Positions 1 to 8,374 of a stretch of 61,092 nucleotides of DNA are shown piece by piece. The notes under the pieces are model-generated. The model made no database searches, was not told where the DNA came from, and saw only the letters and a list, made by a program, of their open reading frames with translations. Source of the DNA: Planctomycetota bacterium (GTDB taxonomy: Bacteria > Planctomycetota > Phycisphaerae > Phycisphaerales > SM1A02); assembly GCA_016873255.1 (NCBI GenBank), contig VGXR01000011.1, positions 1 to 61,092 of the forward strand. The letters run 5' to 3'. The position numbers were made by a program, and so were the translations under genes. Position 1 is the stretch's first letter. Every line of letters starts with the position of its first letter.

Positions 1-1
1 G

Positions 2-1180
2 TGGGCCACGGCGGACGGATGGGACGTGGCCGCGATCGGCGCGCTCGGGTTCTGGACGATCCCGTACGCGCTGAAGTTCCTGTGGGCACCGGCGGTCGAT
101 GCGCTGCACGTGCCGGTTCTCGGGCGGCTGGGGCTGCGGCGCGGATGGCTGCTCATCACGCAGATGGCGGTGCTTGGGGGGTTGGTGGCGATGTGCTTCG
201 TGGGGCCGGAGCGCCCGGTGGCGTTCACCGCGCTGCTTGCCGTCGTGGCGTTCGTCTCGGCCACGCAGGACACGGTGGCCGATGCCTTCCGCACGGAGTC
301 GCTGCGCGAGGAGGAGCTCGGCGCGGGCGCGAGCTCGTTCGTCACGGGGTACCGCATCGCGTTCGTCGTCCTCGGGGCGGGGGTGCTGGCCACCGCCGAC
401 ACCGTCGGCTGGCGCGTGGCCGCGATCGCAGGTTCCGCGGCGATGGTGCTCGGCATCGCGGCCACGCTTGCCTCGCCGGAACCGGCCGTGGCGCGCGTGC
501 GGCCGGGGCTGCGCGAGTCGGTGGTTGCGCCGGTGGCGGAGTTCGTGCGTGGGTGGGGCTGGGCCTTCCCGGCGCTGCTTGCGTTCGTGCTGGTGTTCAA
601 GCTGCCGGACCAGCTGGCCAACGCCATCACCACGCCGCTCCTCATGAAGGGGCTCGGCTACTCGCCGGCATCGATCGGCTGGATCCGGCAGGCCTTCGGC
701 ATCGGGATGACGATCGCCGGGGCCGGCGTCGGCGGCTGGATGGTGGCGCGCCTGGGGGTGGTGCGCTGCCTCTGGGTGTTCGGCGTGGCGCACTGCGTGA
801 GCATCGGCGGGTTCCTGGCGCTGGCGCTTGCCTACGGCGCCACCGTCAAGGGCACGCCCGCGGTGCCGCCGCCGGTGTGGGCGCTGGTGCCGGCCATCGG
901 CCTGGAGAACTTCGTCATCGGTCTGGTGACGAGCGGCTTCGTCGCATTCCTCATGGGGGTATGCGACCGCCGCTTCACAGCAACGCAGTACGCGCTGCTG
1001 ACGGCGCTGATGGCGCTCGGCAACGCGATCGCGCGCGGGGCGGGCGGGGCGCTTGCGGCGGCGCTCGATTATCCGCTCTTCCTGGTAGCGGCGATGGCGG
1101 CCGGCATCCCCGGAATCCTCCTGATTCCATGGGTGACACGCCCGGTACGATCTTCCGTCCCATGGGTGAAGCAACCATGA
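2..1180 (+). CDS. MFS transporter, AmpG-like (5' partial)
   Basis: Inner-membrane transporter of the major facilitator superfamily, closest in pattern to AmpG-type muropeptide permeases. The visible 393 codons run from the window edge, and the frame is already open at base 2, so the N-terminus is missing. The stretch ALKFLWAPAVD near the start and SATQDTVADAFRTE around residue 95 match the conserved loops of the AmpG/PAT subgroup (typically KFLWAPLVD and ATQDIAxDA). About ten hydrophobic segments are visible. Its stop codon overlaps the purM start (ATGA at 1177-1180), so the two are probably translationally coupled. The substrate is not shown by the sequence: muropeptide is the family expectation, but siderophore or acyl-CoA transporters also exist in this subgroup. 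Confidence 0.85.
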   Translation, partial: WATADGWDVAAIGALGFWTIPYALKFLWAPAVDALHVPVLGRLGLRRGWLLITQMAVLGGLVAMCFVGPERPVAFTALLAVVAFVSATQDTVADAFRTESLREEELGAGASSFVTGYRIAFVVLGAGVLATADTVGWRVAAIAGSAAMVLGIAATLASPEPAVARVRPGLRESVVAPVAEFVRGWGWAFPALLAFVLVFKLPDQLANAITTPLLMKGLGYSPASIGWIRQAFGIGMTIAGAGVGGWMVARLGVVRCLWVFGVAHCVSIGGFLALALAYGATVKGTPAVPPPVWALVPAIGLENFVIGLVTSGFVAFLMGVCDRRFTATQYALLTALMALGNAIARGAGGALAAALDYPLFLVAAMAAGIPGILLIPWVTRPVRSSVPWVKQP

Positions 1181-2265
1181 CCGAGCCGAAGTCGCGCCGT
1201 CCGCTCACCTACAAGGACTCCGGGGTCGACATCGACGCCGGCGACGAGGTGGTCGACCGCATCAAGGGCCTCCTGAAGCGCACGCACGGCCCACGCGTGA
1301 TGGGCCAGCACGGCGCCTTCGCCGGCATGTTCCGGCTCGACTACAACCAGAAGCTCTTCAAGCGCAACTACAAGGACCCGGTGCTGGTCGGCTGCACCGA
1401 CGGCGTGGGCACCAAGGTCATGATCGCCGCCGAGCGCAAGGTGTACGACACGGTCGGCATCGACTGCGTGGCGATGAACGTCAACGACCTCATCGTGCAG
1501 GGCGCCGAGCCGCTCTTCTTCCTGGACTACCTGGGGCTGTCGAAGCTCGACCCGGACGCCACCGGCAAGATGATCGAGGGCGTGGCCAAGGGCTGCGAGA
1601 TCGCCGGCTGCGCGCTCATCGGCGGCGAATGTGCCGAGATGCCCGACATCTACAAGCCCGGCGACTTCGACATCGCCGGCTTCTGCGTGGGCGTTGTGGA
1701 GCTTGAGCGCGTCGTGGACGCCGCCCGCGTCAAGAAGGGCGACGTGATCATCGGCCTGCGCGCCTCGGGCGTGCATTCCAACGGCTACTCCCTGGTGCGG
1801 CGCATCGTGCAGGACGCCGGGCTGGACATGGACCGCATCTACCCGGAACTGGGCCACGAGCCGCTCTGGAAGGTGCTGCTCGAGCCCACGCGCATCTATG
1901 CCAAGTCCATCGTGAAGATGCTGTCGGCCTACAAGAAGAAGAAGGTGGTGTCCGGCATGGCGCACATCACCGGCGGCGGCCTGCCCGGCAACGTCTGCCG
2001 GGCGCTCGGCCCCAAGGTCGATGCGGTGATCGACACCACGCGCTGGACGCCGAACCCGGTCTTCCCGTTCCTGCAGAAGCACGGCAACGTGGAGCGGGAG
2101 GAGATGTTCAAGGTGTTCAACATGGGCATCGGCTACACGGTCATCGTGCGGCCGACCTTCGCCGATGCCGTGTGCGCCCGCCTGGCCAAGCTCGGCGAGA
2201 GCCCGGCGGTGATCGGCGAGATCGTGAAGGGGTCGGGCGAGGTGCGGCTCTCGGACGGGGGCTGA
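1177..2265 (+). CDS. purM: Phosphoribosylformylglycinamidine cyclo-ligase (AIR synthetase)
   Basis: Cytoplasmic enzyme of de novo purine synthesis that closes formylglycinamidine ribonucleotide to aminoimidazole ribonucleotide using ATP. The 362-residue product has the PurM signature from its N-terminus (YKDSGVDIDAGDEVV), the central GCTDGVGTK loop, GGECAEMPDIY near residue 155 and GLRASGVHSNGYSLV near residue 195, followed by the C-terminal HITGGGLPGN segment. Length is normal for the family. The start is taken at 1177 because it overlaps the upstream stop as ATGA; an in-frame ATG at 1162 would add five residues. No other pur gene is nearby. The identification is secure. Confidence 0.97.
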   Translation: MTEPKSRRPLTYKDSGVDIDAGDEVVDRIKGLLKRTHGPRVMGQHGAFAGMFRLDYNQKLFKRNYKDPVLVGCTDGVGTKVMIAAERKVYDTVGIDCVAMNVNDLIVQGAEPLFFLDYLGLSKLDPDATGKMIEGVAKGCEIAGCALIGGECAEMPDIYKPGDFDIAGFCVGVVELERVVDAARVKKGDVIIGLRASGVHSNGYSLVRRIVQDAGLDMDRIYPELGHEPLWKVLLEPTRIYAKSIVKMLSAYKKKKVVSGMAHITGGGLPGNVCRALGPKVDAVIDTTRWTPNPVFPFLQKHGNVEREEMFKVFNMGIGYTVIVRPTFADAVCARLAKLGESPAVIGEIVKGSGEVRLSDGG

Positions 2266-2287
2266 ACGCGCGGCACGGCGCGGGCCG

Positions 2288-2327
2288 TCAGGGTCCAAAT
2301 TCAGCAGGGTCCGACTCAGCAGGGTCC
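2288..2327. repeat. Three iterated TCAG(CA)GGGTCC units
   Basis: Just after purM the motif occurs as TCAGGGTCC (2288-2296), TCAGCAGGGTCC (2301-2312) and TCAGCAGGGTCC (2316-2327), spaced 13 and 15 bases apart. It is seen nowhere else that I noticed in the window. It could be a decayed direct-repeat array or a protein-binding site. No function can be assigned. Confidence 0.5.
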
Positions 2328-2369
2328 AAGAACCGAAGGAACGCGAGGTCTCGCGGAGATTGCGTGCAA

Positions 2370-2389
2370 GCGCCCCCGGCAGGGCGCGT
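2370..2389. repeat. 20-bp hairpin repeat, copy 1
   Basis: GCGCCCCCGGCAGGGCGCGT forms a GCGCCC/GGGCGC hairpin with a six-base loop. An identical 20-mer lies at 9891-9910 in the same orientation, inside the broken end of a methyltransferase gene. This copy sits in the junction between purM and an oxidoreductase fragment, so both copies mark places where genes have been cut. Confidence 0.75.
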
Positions 2390-2407
2390 CACGCCGAGCC
2401 GTCATTC

Positions 2408-2527
2408 GAGGACGCGAGCCGCGAGGCGGACAACCAAGCGTTCGCGGATGCGGTGGGGCAGATGACCCGCGAGGACTGGGACGCAGACAACGACTGGCTA
2501 GCGAGCGCGGGGTGGGGCGAGATGTAA
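2408..2527 (+). pseudogene. Possible remnant of a small acidic protein
   Basis: A short open frame ending at a TAA (2525-2527) reads as plausible protein: acidic and tryptophan-containing, ending DADNDWLASAGWGEM, with GC-rich third codon positions like the real genes around it. No ATG or GTG start with a ribosome site is visible. The frame can be followed back through the hairpin repeat to a TTG at 2360. I do not recognise the family. It may be the 3' end of a small gene, such as an antitoxin-like protein, left at a recombination junction, or simply chance. Confidence 0.3.
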
Positions 2528-2550
2528 GCCCCCCGCCTACCCCCCAGCCC

Positions 2551-2574
2551 ACCGGCCCCCGCTAGGGGGCCGGT
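2551..2574 (+). terminator. Strong hairpin, 10-bp perfect stem
   Basis: ACCGGCCCCC, loop GCTA, GGGGGCCGGT, followed by GTATTT. It would stop transcription leaving purM and the small remnant frame. It lies about 20 bases before homology to the oxidoreductase fragment begins, consistent with an inserted or recombined segment ending here. Confidence 0.7.
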
Positions 2575-2594
2575 GTATTTCTGCGTCAATTACT

Positions 2595-2954
2595 GACGGC
2601 GAGCGCTCGGCGGCGCGGATCTTCAACTGCATCGGCCCGGGCATGAGCGTGCGCGACACGGTCGACCCGATGATCGGCTCGATGCTGCGCTCGGGCGCCG
2701 CGGTCGCGGACCCGGTGGGCCTCGGCCTTCGCACGGACGAGGCGGGTCGCCTCGTGCGGTCCGCGGGCGACGTCGACGAGCGCATGCACCTCGTCGGCGC
2801 CCTCCGCCGCGGCGACCTGTGGGAGAGCACGGCCGTCCCGGAGCTGCGCGTGCAGGCGGAGGCGGTCGCCCGCGCGCTGTCCGGCCTCGCCCGCACGCCG
2901 GCGAGGCCCGCCGAGGCCCCGCACTCCGAGGGTGTCCCGGAGGGCTGCGGCTGA
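2595..2954 (+). pseudogene. 3' fragment of a FAD/NAD(P)-binding oxidoreductase
   Basis: About 119 codons read as the C-terminal end of the FAD-NAD(P)-binding protein family, with FNCIGPGMSVRDTVDP followed by GLGLRTDEAGRLV, HLVGALRRGDLWESTAVPELR and a helical tail. In that family this segment closes a protein of roughly 450-600 residues. Here the dinucleotide-binding core and the rest of the N-terminus are absent, because recognisable sequence starts at about 2595, right after a hairpin. An internal ATG at 2643 exists, but the remaining piece has no complete domain. The stop overlaps the nfo start (TGATG at 2952-2956), so this was probably the first gene of an operon with nfo before truncation. 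Confidence 0.7.
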
Positions 2955-4828
2955 TGCTCGTCGGCAGCCACCTCAGCATCGCGGGGGGCATGCACCTGGC
3001 CATCGAGGCCGCGGTGCGGCTGGGGCTCGACTGCGTGCAGGTCTTCACCAAGAACCAGCGCCAGTGGAAGGTGAAGCCCCTGCGGCAGGACGAGGTCGAC
3101 GCCTTCCGCGCGGCCGTCCGGGCGGCCGGTTGGGACCGCCATCCCGAACGCCGGCTCGTGAGCCACAACAGCTACCTCGTGAACCTCGCGTCGCCCCTCC
3201 GCGCGATGCGCGCGCGCAGCCGTGCGCTGCAGGTCGAGGAGATCGAGCGCTGCGAGGCGCTCGGCATCCCGTCGTGCGTCATGCACCCGGGCGCGCACCT
3301 GGGCACCGCGGGCGACCCGCGCGACGAGGCCGCGGGCATCAAGCGACTCGCCGCGGAGCTCGACGCGATCCACCGCTCGACGCGCGGCTGTCGCACCGTC
3401 ACGTGCATCGAGAACACCGTCGGGAGCGGCACGAACCTCGGCGGCCCGCTCGAGCACCTCGGGCGTATCCGGGCGTCGGTCGCGGACCCCGATCGCGTCG
3501 CGTTCTGCATCGACACGTGCCACGCGACCGCCTTCGGCCACGATGCGTCGACCCCCGCGAAGGCGCGTGCGTTCTGGTCGCATGCGCGCAAGGCGCTCGG
3601 CGCGGGCACGGTGCGCGTGATCCACGCCAACGACTCGAAGGGCGCGCTCGGATCGCACCTCGACCGGCACGAGCACCTGGGGCGGGGCGCCTGTGGGCGC
3701 GCGTTCTTCGCGTCGATTGCGAACGCCGCCGCCTTGCGCCACGTGCCGATGGTCATGGAGACCCCGAAGGAGGGCCGGTTGCGCGGGCGCGACCCCGATC
3801 GGGCGAACGCCGCATGGCTGCGCGCGTTGGCGCTCCTCATGGCCGCGGCGCTTCCCATGCTCGCGATCGGCGGCTGCCGCCCGTGGGCCAAGCCCGAGAG
3901 CGAGGTGGCCGCGATGCGCGCGGGAACGGCCGTCGAGCCCACGCCCGAGGAGGCCGACCGCATGCGTCGGGCGCAGGCCGTGGCGCAGCGCGGCGACTAC
4001 CAGCAGGCGCTGGTCGAGTTCCGGTCGATCCTCGCCGAGAACCCGCGCTTGGTCGACGCGCAGCTCGCGGTGGGCCGCACCACCATGGCCCAGGGCGACC
4101 TGCGCGCCGCGCAGCGCTCATACGAGGCCGCCATCCGCGCTGACCCGCGCAATGTGGACGCCCAGGTGGGGCTCGCGGGCGTGCACGCCGCGGCGGGCCG
4201 CCCGGACGATGCGATGAAGTGCTACCGGCAGGCGCTGGTGATCGCGCCCGCCGACCTGCGCGCGGTGCGCGGCGTGGCCGACATGCTCGAGGTCACGAAC
4301 CAGTCGTCCGCGGCGCTTCCCTTCGTTGAGCGGCTGTGCGCCGACCCCGGCGCCGATGCCGACACGTGGACCCGGCTCGGCCAGGCGTACCTGCGCGCGG
4401 GCCGCAACGCCGACGCGACCGCGGCATTCGAGGAGGCCGTGGCGCTCGGCGAGGTGGGCCAGCCCACCATGGACGGCCTCGTGGCCGCCTACGCCGCCGA
4501 GCTCCGCTACGTCGAGGCCGCGAGCGCCGCGGGCGAGTACGCGCGCCGCTGGCCGACCGCCGCGGCCAGCGAGCGCGCCGCGTGGCTGGCGTTCCGCGCG
4601 GGCGACTACGGCCGGGCCATCGCGGCCTACCGCGCCGCCGCGCAGCAGGACCCCCGCAGCATCAAGGCGTGGAACGGCGTGGGCGTGTGCGCGCTGAACG
4701 CGTGGATACTTAGTGACCGGCTCGACGGCGCCGCGCGCGAGGAGGCGCGCGGGGCATTCGAGCGCAGCCTCGCGATCGAGCCCGCGCAGCCGCAGGTCAC
4801 GAAGCTGCTGCAATCGTGGGCACCGTGA
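2954..4828 (+). CDS. nfo: Endonuclease IV fused in frame to a TPR lipoprotein
   Basis: One 624-residue frame holds two proteins. Residues 1-290 are endonuclease IV, an AP endonuclease of base excision repair, complete with the expected metal ligands: H71, H111, E153, D187, H190, H224, D237, H239 and E269. The family normally ends near residue 285. Here the frame continues without a stop into a hydrophobic stretch with a lipobox-like LAIGGC (C308) and then tetratricopeptide repeats to the end (residues 325-620), resembling TadD-type TPR lipoproteins. An internal ATG at 3839 or TTG at 3779 could start the second half separately. As written, a cytoplasmic DNA-repair enzyme carries an export signal in its middle. 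It could be a genuine fusion, two genes sharing a frame through a lost stop, or an assembly error. The start is fixed by TGATG overlap with the upstream fragment. Confidence 0.85.
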   Translation: MLVGSHLSIAGGMHLAIEAAVRLGLDCVQVFTKNQRQWKVKPLRQDEVDAFRAAVRAAGWDRHPERRLVSHNSYLVNLASPLRAMRARSRALQVEEIERCEALGIPSCVMHPGAHLGTAGDPRDEAAGIKRLAAELDAIHRSTRGCRTVTCIENTVGSGTNLGGPLEHLGRIRASVADPDRVAFCIDTCHATAFGHDASTPAKARAFWSHARKALGAGTVRVIHANDSKGALGSHLDRHEHLGRGACGRAFFASIANAAALRHVPMVMETPKEGRLRGRDPDRANAAWLRALALLMAAALPMLAIGGCRPWAKPESEVAAMRAGTAVEPTPEEADRMRRAQAVAQRGDYQQALVEFRSILAENPRLVDAQLAVGRTTMAQGDLRAAQRSYEAAIRADPRNVDAQVGLAGVHAAAGRPDDAMKCYRQALVIAPADLRAVRGVADMLEVTNQSSAALPFVERLCADPGADADTWTRLGQAYLRAGRNADATAAFEEAVALGEVGQPTMDGLVAAYAAELRYVEAASAAGEYARRWPTAAASERAAWLAFRAGDYGRAIAAYRAAAQQDPRSIKAWNGVGVCALNAWILSDRLDGAAREEARGAFERSLAIEPAQPQVTKLLQSWAP

Positions 4829-4860
4829 GGCCGCGCTCCGCGCGCCGTGCGCCGCGTGCC

Positions 4861-4866
4861 TATCCT
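4861..4866 (+). promoter_or_regulatory. TATCCT -10 box for queF (leaderless pattern)
   Basis: TATCCT lies six bases before the queF ATG, with no Shine-Dalgarno between, so transcription should begin at or near the start codon. Confidence 0.5.
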
Positions 4867-4872
4867 GTCTTG

Positions 4873-5241
4873 ATGCCCGACGCCGCGCTGCTCGAATGCT
4901 TCCCGTCCCCGACGGACTCCGCCTTCGTCATCGAGCACGTGAACGAGGAGTTCACGAGCGTGTGCCCCAAGACCGGGCACCCGGACTTCGGCCGCGTGAT
5001 CGTCAGGTACCGCCCCGCGAAGCGCTGCGTCGAGCTCAAGAGCCTGAAGCTCTACCACCAGAGCTTCCGCAACGAGGGTATCTTCTACGAGGCCGTGACG
5101 AACCGCATGCGCGACGACCTCGCCGCAGCGATGGAGCCCGCGTGGATTCAGGTCATCACCGAGTGGAAGGGTCGCGGCGGCATCCACAGCCGCATCACGG
5201 CGACGTCGGGGCCGGTGCCGCCGGAGTGGGCGCGGGGATGA
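4873..5241 (+). CDS. queF: NADPH-dependent 7-cyano-7-deazaguanine reductase
   Basis: Reduces preQ0 to preQ1 in queuosine biosynthesis for tRNA modification. The 122-residue product is a short, single-module QueF. The catalytic cysteine is C31 in TSVCPKTGHPDF, with the conserved aspartate D38, and the QueF motif ELKSLKLYHQSF follows, then a C-terminal WKGRGGIHSRI segment. B. subtilis QueF is about 165 residues; this one has a short N-terminus and C-terminus but keeps all core motifs. The start at 4873 is preferred because TATCCT lies six bases upstream. Its 3' end overlaps the convergent 981-residue gene by 47 bases. No other queuosine gene is in the window. Confidence 0.93.
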   Translation: MPDAALLECFPSPTDSAFVIEHVNEEFTSVCPKTGHPDFGRVIVRYRPAKRCVELKSLKLYHQSFRNEGIFYEAVTNRMRDDLAAAMEPAWIQVITEWKGRGGIHSRITATSGPVPPEWARG

Positions 5242-8140
5242 CCATGGGGGCCGCGCCGGGGAAGCCCGGCGGCAACCCGGCGGGCATGCGCCGCGGTGCG
5301 CGCGGCTGAAGCTGCGGGATCTCCTTGGCCTGCTCCGGGGTGAGCACGGCGCGCAGCCGGCGCAGCGTGCGCGCATCGAGCTCGCGCCGTTCGAAGAACG
5401 CGTCCGACAGCATCCGCCACTCGCCGGTTATCGAGTCCATGCCCGTGCCCTCCTCCGAGTCCATCGCGGCATCCATGCGCGAGGCCTCCGCGATCATCAT
5501 CTCGGCGATGGCGTCGCATGACGCGCGATGGAGGGACGCGTGGTCGTTCCGGAGGGCGTCGAGCTGCGCGCGCTGCGCGCCGGACAGGTCGGCGAGCCCC
5601 CGCGCTCGGTCGACCGCGGGCAGCGCGTCGCTGCGGTCGCGGTAGGCCGACGGGACCGAGAGCGAGTACCACGCCGATCGGAACGCGCCGCGCATCAGTT
5701 CGGGCAGCGCGCCTTCCGCGGCGTCGCGGCCCGCGACCGACTGCTGCGATACGGCCTGACGTGCCTTGCCGAGGCGACCTTCCGTCTCGGCGCGCCGCTC
5801 CATGGGCTCCTCGTCGAACAGGAACGCCTTCTGTGCGCCGTCGTCCGACTGCATGGCACGCCGCATGTTGGCCACATCGGCGCGCTCGAACTCGATGAGC
5901 GCCACGGACTCCTTGCGCACCGCCGCGCGGTTCGCCTCGATCGCCGCGAGCGCCGCGGGCGACCACGCCTCGAGCGCGCGTCCGGCCGCCTCGATCGCCG
6001 CGGCGTCCGCGCCCGATGCCGCCAGCGCGTCCGCCGGCTCGACGAACAGCCGCAGGCCGCTCAGGTTGAAGCCGCCGCCGGTGCCCGGGTAGTGAAGCGC
6101 ACGGGCGCGCGCTCGCGCGCGTCGCTCTTGCTGGGCCTGCACCGCCTCGGGGCGCGGCGTGCCGAGGGCTGCCACCGCGTCGATGACCGCGTCATCGAGC
6201 GTGCCGAGCTGTTCGGTCCACTGGTCGATGAGGCCGACCGCCTCGCGGATGTCCGCGAGCGGCACCTCCGGGCGCTGCGGCGGAAGTCCCGGCGCCTGCG
6301 GAAGGTCGGGCATCGGCCACGCCACCGCGGCACCGTCGAGGAGCGACCGGATCCGCGCGCCGAGCTCGTCGTCGCTCGCCTTTGAGCGGTCGCGGTAGTC
6401 GCGCGCCACCTGGGCGAGCACGCCCTCGTCCGCAGCGACGCCCAGCGCCGAGGCGATGCGACGCACGTCGTCGTCGGTCATCGGGGGCGGGATGCCCGCA
6501 CCGGCGAGCGCGTGCCGTTCCCAGAAATCATGCACCGCCTCGGCCTCGGGGAGGGGGGGGAACATTTCGGCGACGTCGCCCATGTCGCCGCCGAAGTCGA
6601 TCGAGACGTCGTCGGCCGAGCCGGTGGCGCCGACGATCGTCACCTGGTTCGAGACCATGCCCTCGAGCGCATCGCCGGTCGCGATCGCCACCGCACCGCC
6701 GGCCTCGCCGGCGTCCGGCGCGTCGTCGGCGACGGCCATCTCCACGTTCGCGCCCCCGGCGTCGCCCGATTCCCCCGACTGGACCGTCACGGTGCTGCTG
6801 AATGCGATGCTGACGCCGGTCGCGAGCGACGGGCCGCCCGGGCCCGGTTCGCTGCCGGGAAGGCCCGGTTCGGCATTCGGGCCGAGGTCGAGCATCATCC
6901 CGCCGCCCTTGAGGGCCTGCGACGGCTCGGCGTTCGCGAGGTGGAAGTCCTTGTTCGCCGGGTCAAGCGCCGCGAGCGCCTGCCACGCCGTGCGGTCAGC
7001 CGCGGTGCGCGCCTCGACGAGCTCGGCCGGTGGGTGACCCATCGCATCAGCCTCATGGAGCACCGCCTCGAATGAATCGATGATCCGGAGCGTCGCTGGC
7101 CACCATGCCGCCCACCACGCATCACGCACGCCCTCGAGCGCCGTGCGCCGGTCCGCGTTGGTTTCCCTTCGAAGGAGCTGGCCGATGGCGCGGCGCGGCG
7201 ACTTCGAATCGGCGCTCATGGGCCAGATCGCCCGTGCCGCCGCCGCCTTCGCGTCCTGGAGCGCCGTGCCCGTGAGCACGCCCTCGAGCGCCGCCAGCGA
7301 CTCGCGCTGCACCCGCGAGGCCTGCATCAGCGCCTCGCGCTGCACCCGCGCGGCCTGCATCCGCGCCTCGCGTGCCTGCGTGCGGGTCGCGGTCACCCTC
7401 GGATCCGAGTCCGGTGCGCCAGCCGCCTCGGCCATCGCGAGCAATCGCTCCGAGCACGCATCCGCCAGCCGCACCAGCGCATCCGCCAGCCGGTCGAGCG
7501 ATCCCGCGAGCGCCTCATGCGCACGGGCCACGTCCGTGCCGTCGATCGCCGCCGCGTTCACCGCGGCCACGGCGTCGGAGACCACGATGCCCGTGTTGGA
7601 CCCGAGGAAGCCGGACTCTGGCGCCGTCGTGCGGATCACGCGCAGCCGCGCCACGCGGCGCTCGTGCAGCAGGGCCGGCTGCTGCTCGGGCCGTGCGATG
7701 GCGCCGAGCGACGCGAACAGGTCGTCCACCTGGGCAAGCAGCGACGTGCGCAGCGCGCGCATTGCCGCGCCCCGTGCCGCGACCGCCTCGCGCGATGGCT
7801 CGAAAAGCCCCACTTTCCGTGCCGCCGCGTCCGCGGTGCGCTTCGCCTCGAACATTCGCGCCTGCGCGTCGTCGAACATCACGTCCGCGGTGGTGCGCTG
7901 CGACGGGTCGAACCCGACCGCCTCGGCCACGCCGTCGAACTCGCGCCCGCTCATCACCACGCGGGAGCGGCGATCCTCCCTGCCCGGGAGCGCGATCTCC
8001 ACCTGCGCGGACGACGGTGCCGCGGGCATGGCCGCGGCCGCGGCGCCGAGCGCGAGGCACATGCGTGTGGCCCCGCCAAGGAGGGATCTTCGTGCGCGCC
8101 GTGCGGCGGCGTCGAAGGTGGTCGGGAATCCGTGGTCCAT
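5195..8140 (-). CDS. Large secreted helical protein, function unknown
   Basis: A 981-residue protein with an N-terminal export signal: basic ARRARRSLLGG, a hydrophobic stretch, then a likely cleavage after PSSAQ near residue 46. The rest is Ala/Arg/Glu-rich and mostly predicted helical. It includes an acidic, Gly/Asp-rich central part (roughly residues 430-530) and a Pro-rich tail. Two LTxEQ-like helical segments, one near residue 110 (ARPEQQPAL) and one near the C-terminus (LTPEQAKEI), vaguely recall LTXXQ periplasmic proteins, but I do not assign a family. It begins 27 bases after the truncated GntR gene and is probably co-transcribed with it. Codon use matches the neighbours. I am confident that it is coding, not of what it does. 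Confidence 0.75.
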   Translation of the reverse strand: MDHGFPTTFDAAARRARRSLLGGATRMCLALGAAAAAMPAAPSSAQVEIALPGREDRRSRVVMSGREFDGVAEAVGFDPSQRTTADVMFDDAQARMFEAKRTADAAARKVGLFEPSREAVAARGAAMRALRTSLLAQVDDLFASLGAIARPEQQPALLHERRVARLRVIRTTAPESGFLGSNTGIVVSDAVAAVNAAAIDGTDVARAHEALAGSLDRLADALVRLADACSERLLAMAEAAGAPDSDPRVTATRTQAREARMQAARVQREALMQASRVQRESLAALEGVLTGTALQDAKAAAARAIWPMSADSKSPRRAIGQLLRRETNADRRTALEGVRDAWWAAWWPATLRIIDSFEAVLHEADAMGHPPAELVEARTAADRTAWQALAALDPANKDFHLANAEPSQALKGGGMMLDLGPNAEPGLPGSEPGPGGPSLATGVSIAFSSTVTVQSGESGDAGGANVEMAVADDAPDAGEAGGAVAIATGDALEGMVSNQVTIVGATGSADDVSIDFGGDMGDVAEMFPPLPEAEAVHDFWERHALAGAGIPPPMTDDDVRRIASALGVAADEGVLAQVARDYRDRSKASDDELGARIRSLLDGAAVAWPMPDLPQAPGLPPQRPEVPLADIREAVGLIDQWTEQLGTLDDAVIDAVAALGTPRPEAVQAQQERRARARARALHYPGTGGGFNLSGLRLFVEPADALAASGADAAAIEAAGRALEAWSPAALAAIEANRAAVRKESVALIEFERADVANMRRAMQSDDGAQKAFLFDEEPMERRAETEGRLGKARQAVSQQSVAGRDAAEGALPELMRGAFRSAWYSLSVPSAYRDRSDALPAVDRARGLADLSGAQRAQLDALRNDHASLHRASCDAIAEMMIAEASRMDAAMDSEEGTGMDSITGEWRMLSDAFFERRELDARTLRRLRAVLTPEQAKEIPQLQPRAPRRMPAGLPPGFPGAAPMVIPAPTPAAPAPTSP

Positions 8141-8167
8141 GGTGCGTCTCCTCGTTCGTGCGTCCCG

Positions 8168-8356
8168 TCAGTCCAGCCCGTGCGCGCGCAGGTGCGCGCG
8201 CATCTCGGAATGCCATCGTGCGGCGATCGCCCGGACGCTCGGCAGCAGGCTCCCGGCGGGGAACGCACCCCGGCCGATCGCGGCGCGAAGCCCGTCGGCG
8301 ATCTGCTGGAAGATCGGGACGGGCGCGGAGGGATTGACGAGGAAGGGGAGCAGCAT
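8168..8356 (-). pseudogene. GntR (YtrA-type) regulator with internal deletion
   Basis: The 62-residue product begins like a YtrA-subfamily regulator (PVPIFQQIADGLRAAI, then AFPAGSLLPSVRAIA), which is the first half of the winged-helix DNA-binding domain. Normally the recognition helix and an effector tail follow, giving about 120-130 residues. Here the sequence jumps directly to SEMRAHLRAHGLD, which looks like the usual C-terminal end. The recognition helix is therefore missing and the protein should not bind DNA as a normal GntR factor. A strong promoter and a perfect palindrome lie just upstream. It could also be expressed as a small peptide of new function, but an internal deletion is the simplest reading. 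Confidence 0.65.
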
Positions 8357-8374
8357 GGCGTTAGGGTACTTTGG

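Noticed and set aside
6546-6565. G-rich run inside the 981-residue gene
   Set aside because: It is short and in frame in a Gly/Pro codon context, and the reading frame is intact on both sides, so there is no evidence of a phase-variable tract.
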